A DNA stretch of 64,000 nt from the NCBI GenBank assembly GCA_035911135.1, contig JAMHWD010000045.1, forward strand, positions 186,001 through 250,000. Reading direction: 5' to 3'. The stretch comes from JAMHWD01 sp035911135 (GTDB lineage Bacteria > Pseudomonadota > Alphaproteobacteria > Micavibrionales > Micavibrionaceae). The notes beneath the pieces are model-generated. The model was not told the origin of the DNA and did no database searches. It was given only the letters and a program-made list of their open reading frames with translations. The translations under genes were made by a program, and so were the position numbers. Below are positions 63,456-64,000 of this stretch, piece after piece; position 1 is the first letter of the stretch; each line of letters opens with the position of its first letter.

Positions 63456-64000
63456 TTACGCAACATCTCTTTCCAAATCCTGTCTGGGGCCAAAGAATTC
63501 AAAATGTGTCTGGGATGCCGGGATGCCCCATCGCAGAAGATTGTGATATTGCGAAATCATAAAAGGCTGGGGACCGCAGAAATAATAATCCGCATCGCGT
63601 TGCGGCAATATTGATTCCAGATATTCTGCTGTGACCAGCCCATTGCTGGCGTTATTGGCATTTGTTTGCGGGGCATCACTGTAGCGGTAATAGACTTTGA
63701 GATGGGGGTGGCTTTTGGATAAGGCCTCAAAGTCAGAGCCGAAAGCCTGAACTTTTTCGTCCAGTACCGCATGGACAAGAACAATATCACGCCCGGTAAA
63801 TGCTTCCAGCGCAGATAGTAAGATGCTGTAGATAGGCGTAATACCAATACCAGCCGCTAGCAATACAAGCGGACGTGTGTGTTTTTCGCTTGTATCAAGA
63901 AAAAACTCCCCGCATGGCGGTGCAATTTCGATGTTGTCGCCGACTTCAATCCTGTCATGCAGCATATTTGAAACATAACCTGCAGGCGTGTTTGATTCAG
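63456..64000 (-). CDS. Flavohaemoprotein-type ferredoxin reductase domain, 3' part (5' end outside window)
   Basis: The last ~180 codons of a gene entering from the right edge. The visible part is a ferredoxin-NADP-reductase module of the Hmp (nitric oxide dioxygenase) type: YVSNMLHDRIEVGDNIEIAPPCGEFF (FAD pyrophosphate region), LAAGIGITPIYSIL (NAD-binding start), VLVHAVLDEKVQAFGSDFEAL, and the C-terminal YYFCGPQPFM...THFEFFGP. Whether a globin domain precedes it cannot be seen. If it does, the protein detoxifies nitric oxide. Otherwise it could be another reductase of the family. Confidence 0.75.
   Translation of the reverse strand, partial: ESNTPAGYVSNMLHDRIEVGDNIEIAPPCGEFFLDTSEKHTRPLVLLAAGIGITPIYSILLSALEAFTGRDIVLVHAVLDEKVQAFGSDFEALSKSHPHLKVYYRYSDAPQTNANNASNGLVTAEYLESILPQRDADYYFCGPQPFMISQYHNLLRWGIPASQTHFEFFGPRQDLERDVA

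Overview
The window is a gene-dense chromosomal segment (about 60 protein genes, no rRNA or tRNA seen, no intergenic gap above 300 bp) from an alphaproteobacterium. This is inferred from family content and gene order: RpoH with an RpoH box, CarD, DUF2336, ribbon-helix-helix protein, CobS/CobT near a J-domain protein and BolA, DUF2125, DUF4167 upstream of ClpB, a DUF4175/TIGR02302 protein after lysA, and a parvulin divergent from secA. A deep-branching Rhodospirillales- or Micavibrio-like lineage fits best, but the exact group cannot be fixed without a search. Most genes are housekeeping; no phage, integron, CRISPR array or complete insertion sequence was found.

Layout. 1-11 kb: 3' end of AMP nucleosidase, a MauE-like membrane protein, a DUF2336 protein, pgk, proline iminopeptidase, a nuclease-fold protein divergent from an M48 lipoprotein protease, rpoH, carD and LD-carboxypeptidase. 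11-18 kb: two small proteins of unknown role, a DHH phosphoesterase / adenylate-forming enzyme / photolyase operon, and a solitary clpX. 18-30 kb: sufE, hisS coupled to cobT, cobS with a J-domain protein, bolA, a ribbon-helix-helix protein, accA, xerD and a secreted protein preceded by an unlisted 45-residue membrane peptide. 30-43 kb: aroK-aroB, an aldo/keto reductase, a mutT / methyltransferase / hydrolase / FAD-oxidoreductase cluster, a parvulin divergent from secA, metA, tyrA and a PlsC-DUF2125 fusion. 43-52 kb: an unknown gene with a Fur-like operator inside its promoter, the ftsE-ftsX operon, a zinc-ribbon protein whose tail overlaps a DUF4175 gene on the other strand, lysA and a tiny LptM-like lipoprotein. 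52-64 kb: a pentapeptide-repeat protein, prmC, DUF4167, clpB, a lipoprotein, NlpC/P60 hydrolase, leucyl aminopeptidase, a DUF6356 / FAD-binding pair and the 3' part of a flavohaemoprotein-type reductase.

Functional threads. Proteostasis and stress recur (rpoH, clpX, clpB, M48, J-domain, parvulin, secA), as do envelope and division (ftsEX, LdcA, NlpC/P60, PlsC, LptM-like), aromatic and aspartate-family amino acids (aroKB, tyrA, metA, lysA) and Fe-S or iron handling (sufE, bolA, Fur-like box). Four-base stop/start (ATGA) overlaps are common, showing tightly coupled operons.

The most notable structure not explained by ordinary genes is a scatter of short palindromic repeats of several types: a 71-bp one lies in frame inside hisS and adds about 24 residues; a 58-bp double hairpin occurs twice in opposite orientations 7.4 kb apart at 57/58 identity; a 104-bp imperfect palindrome sits between convergent genes; and a GC hairpin of the same general kind acts as a terminator.
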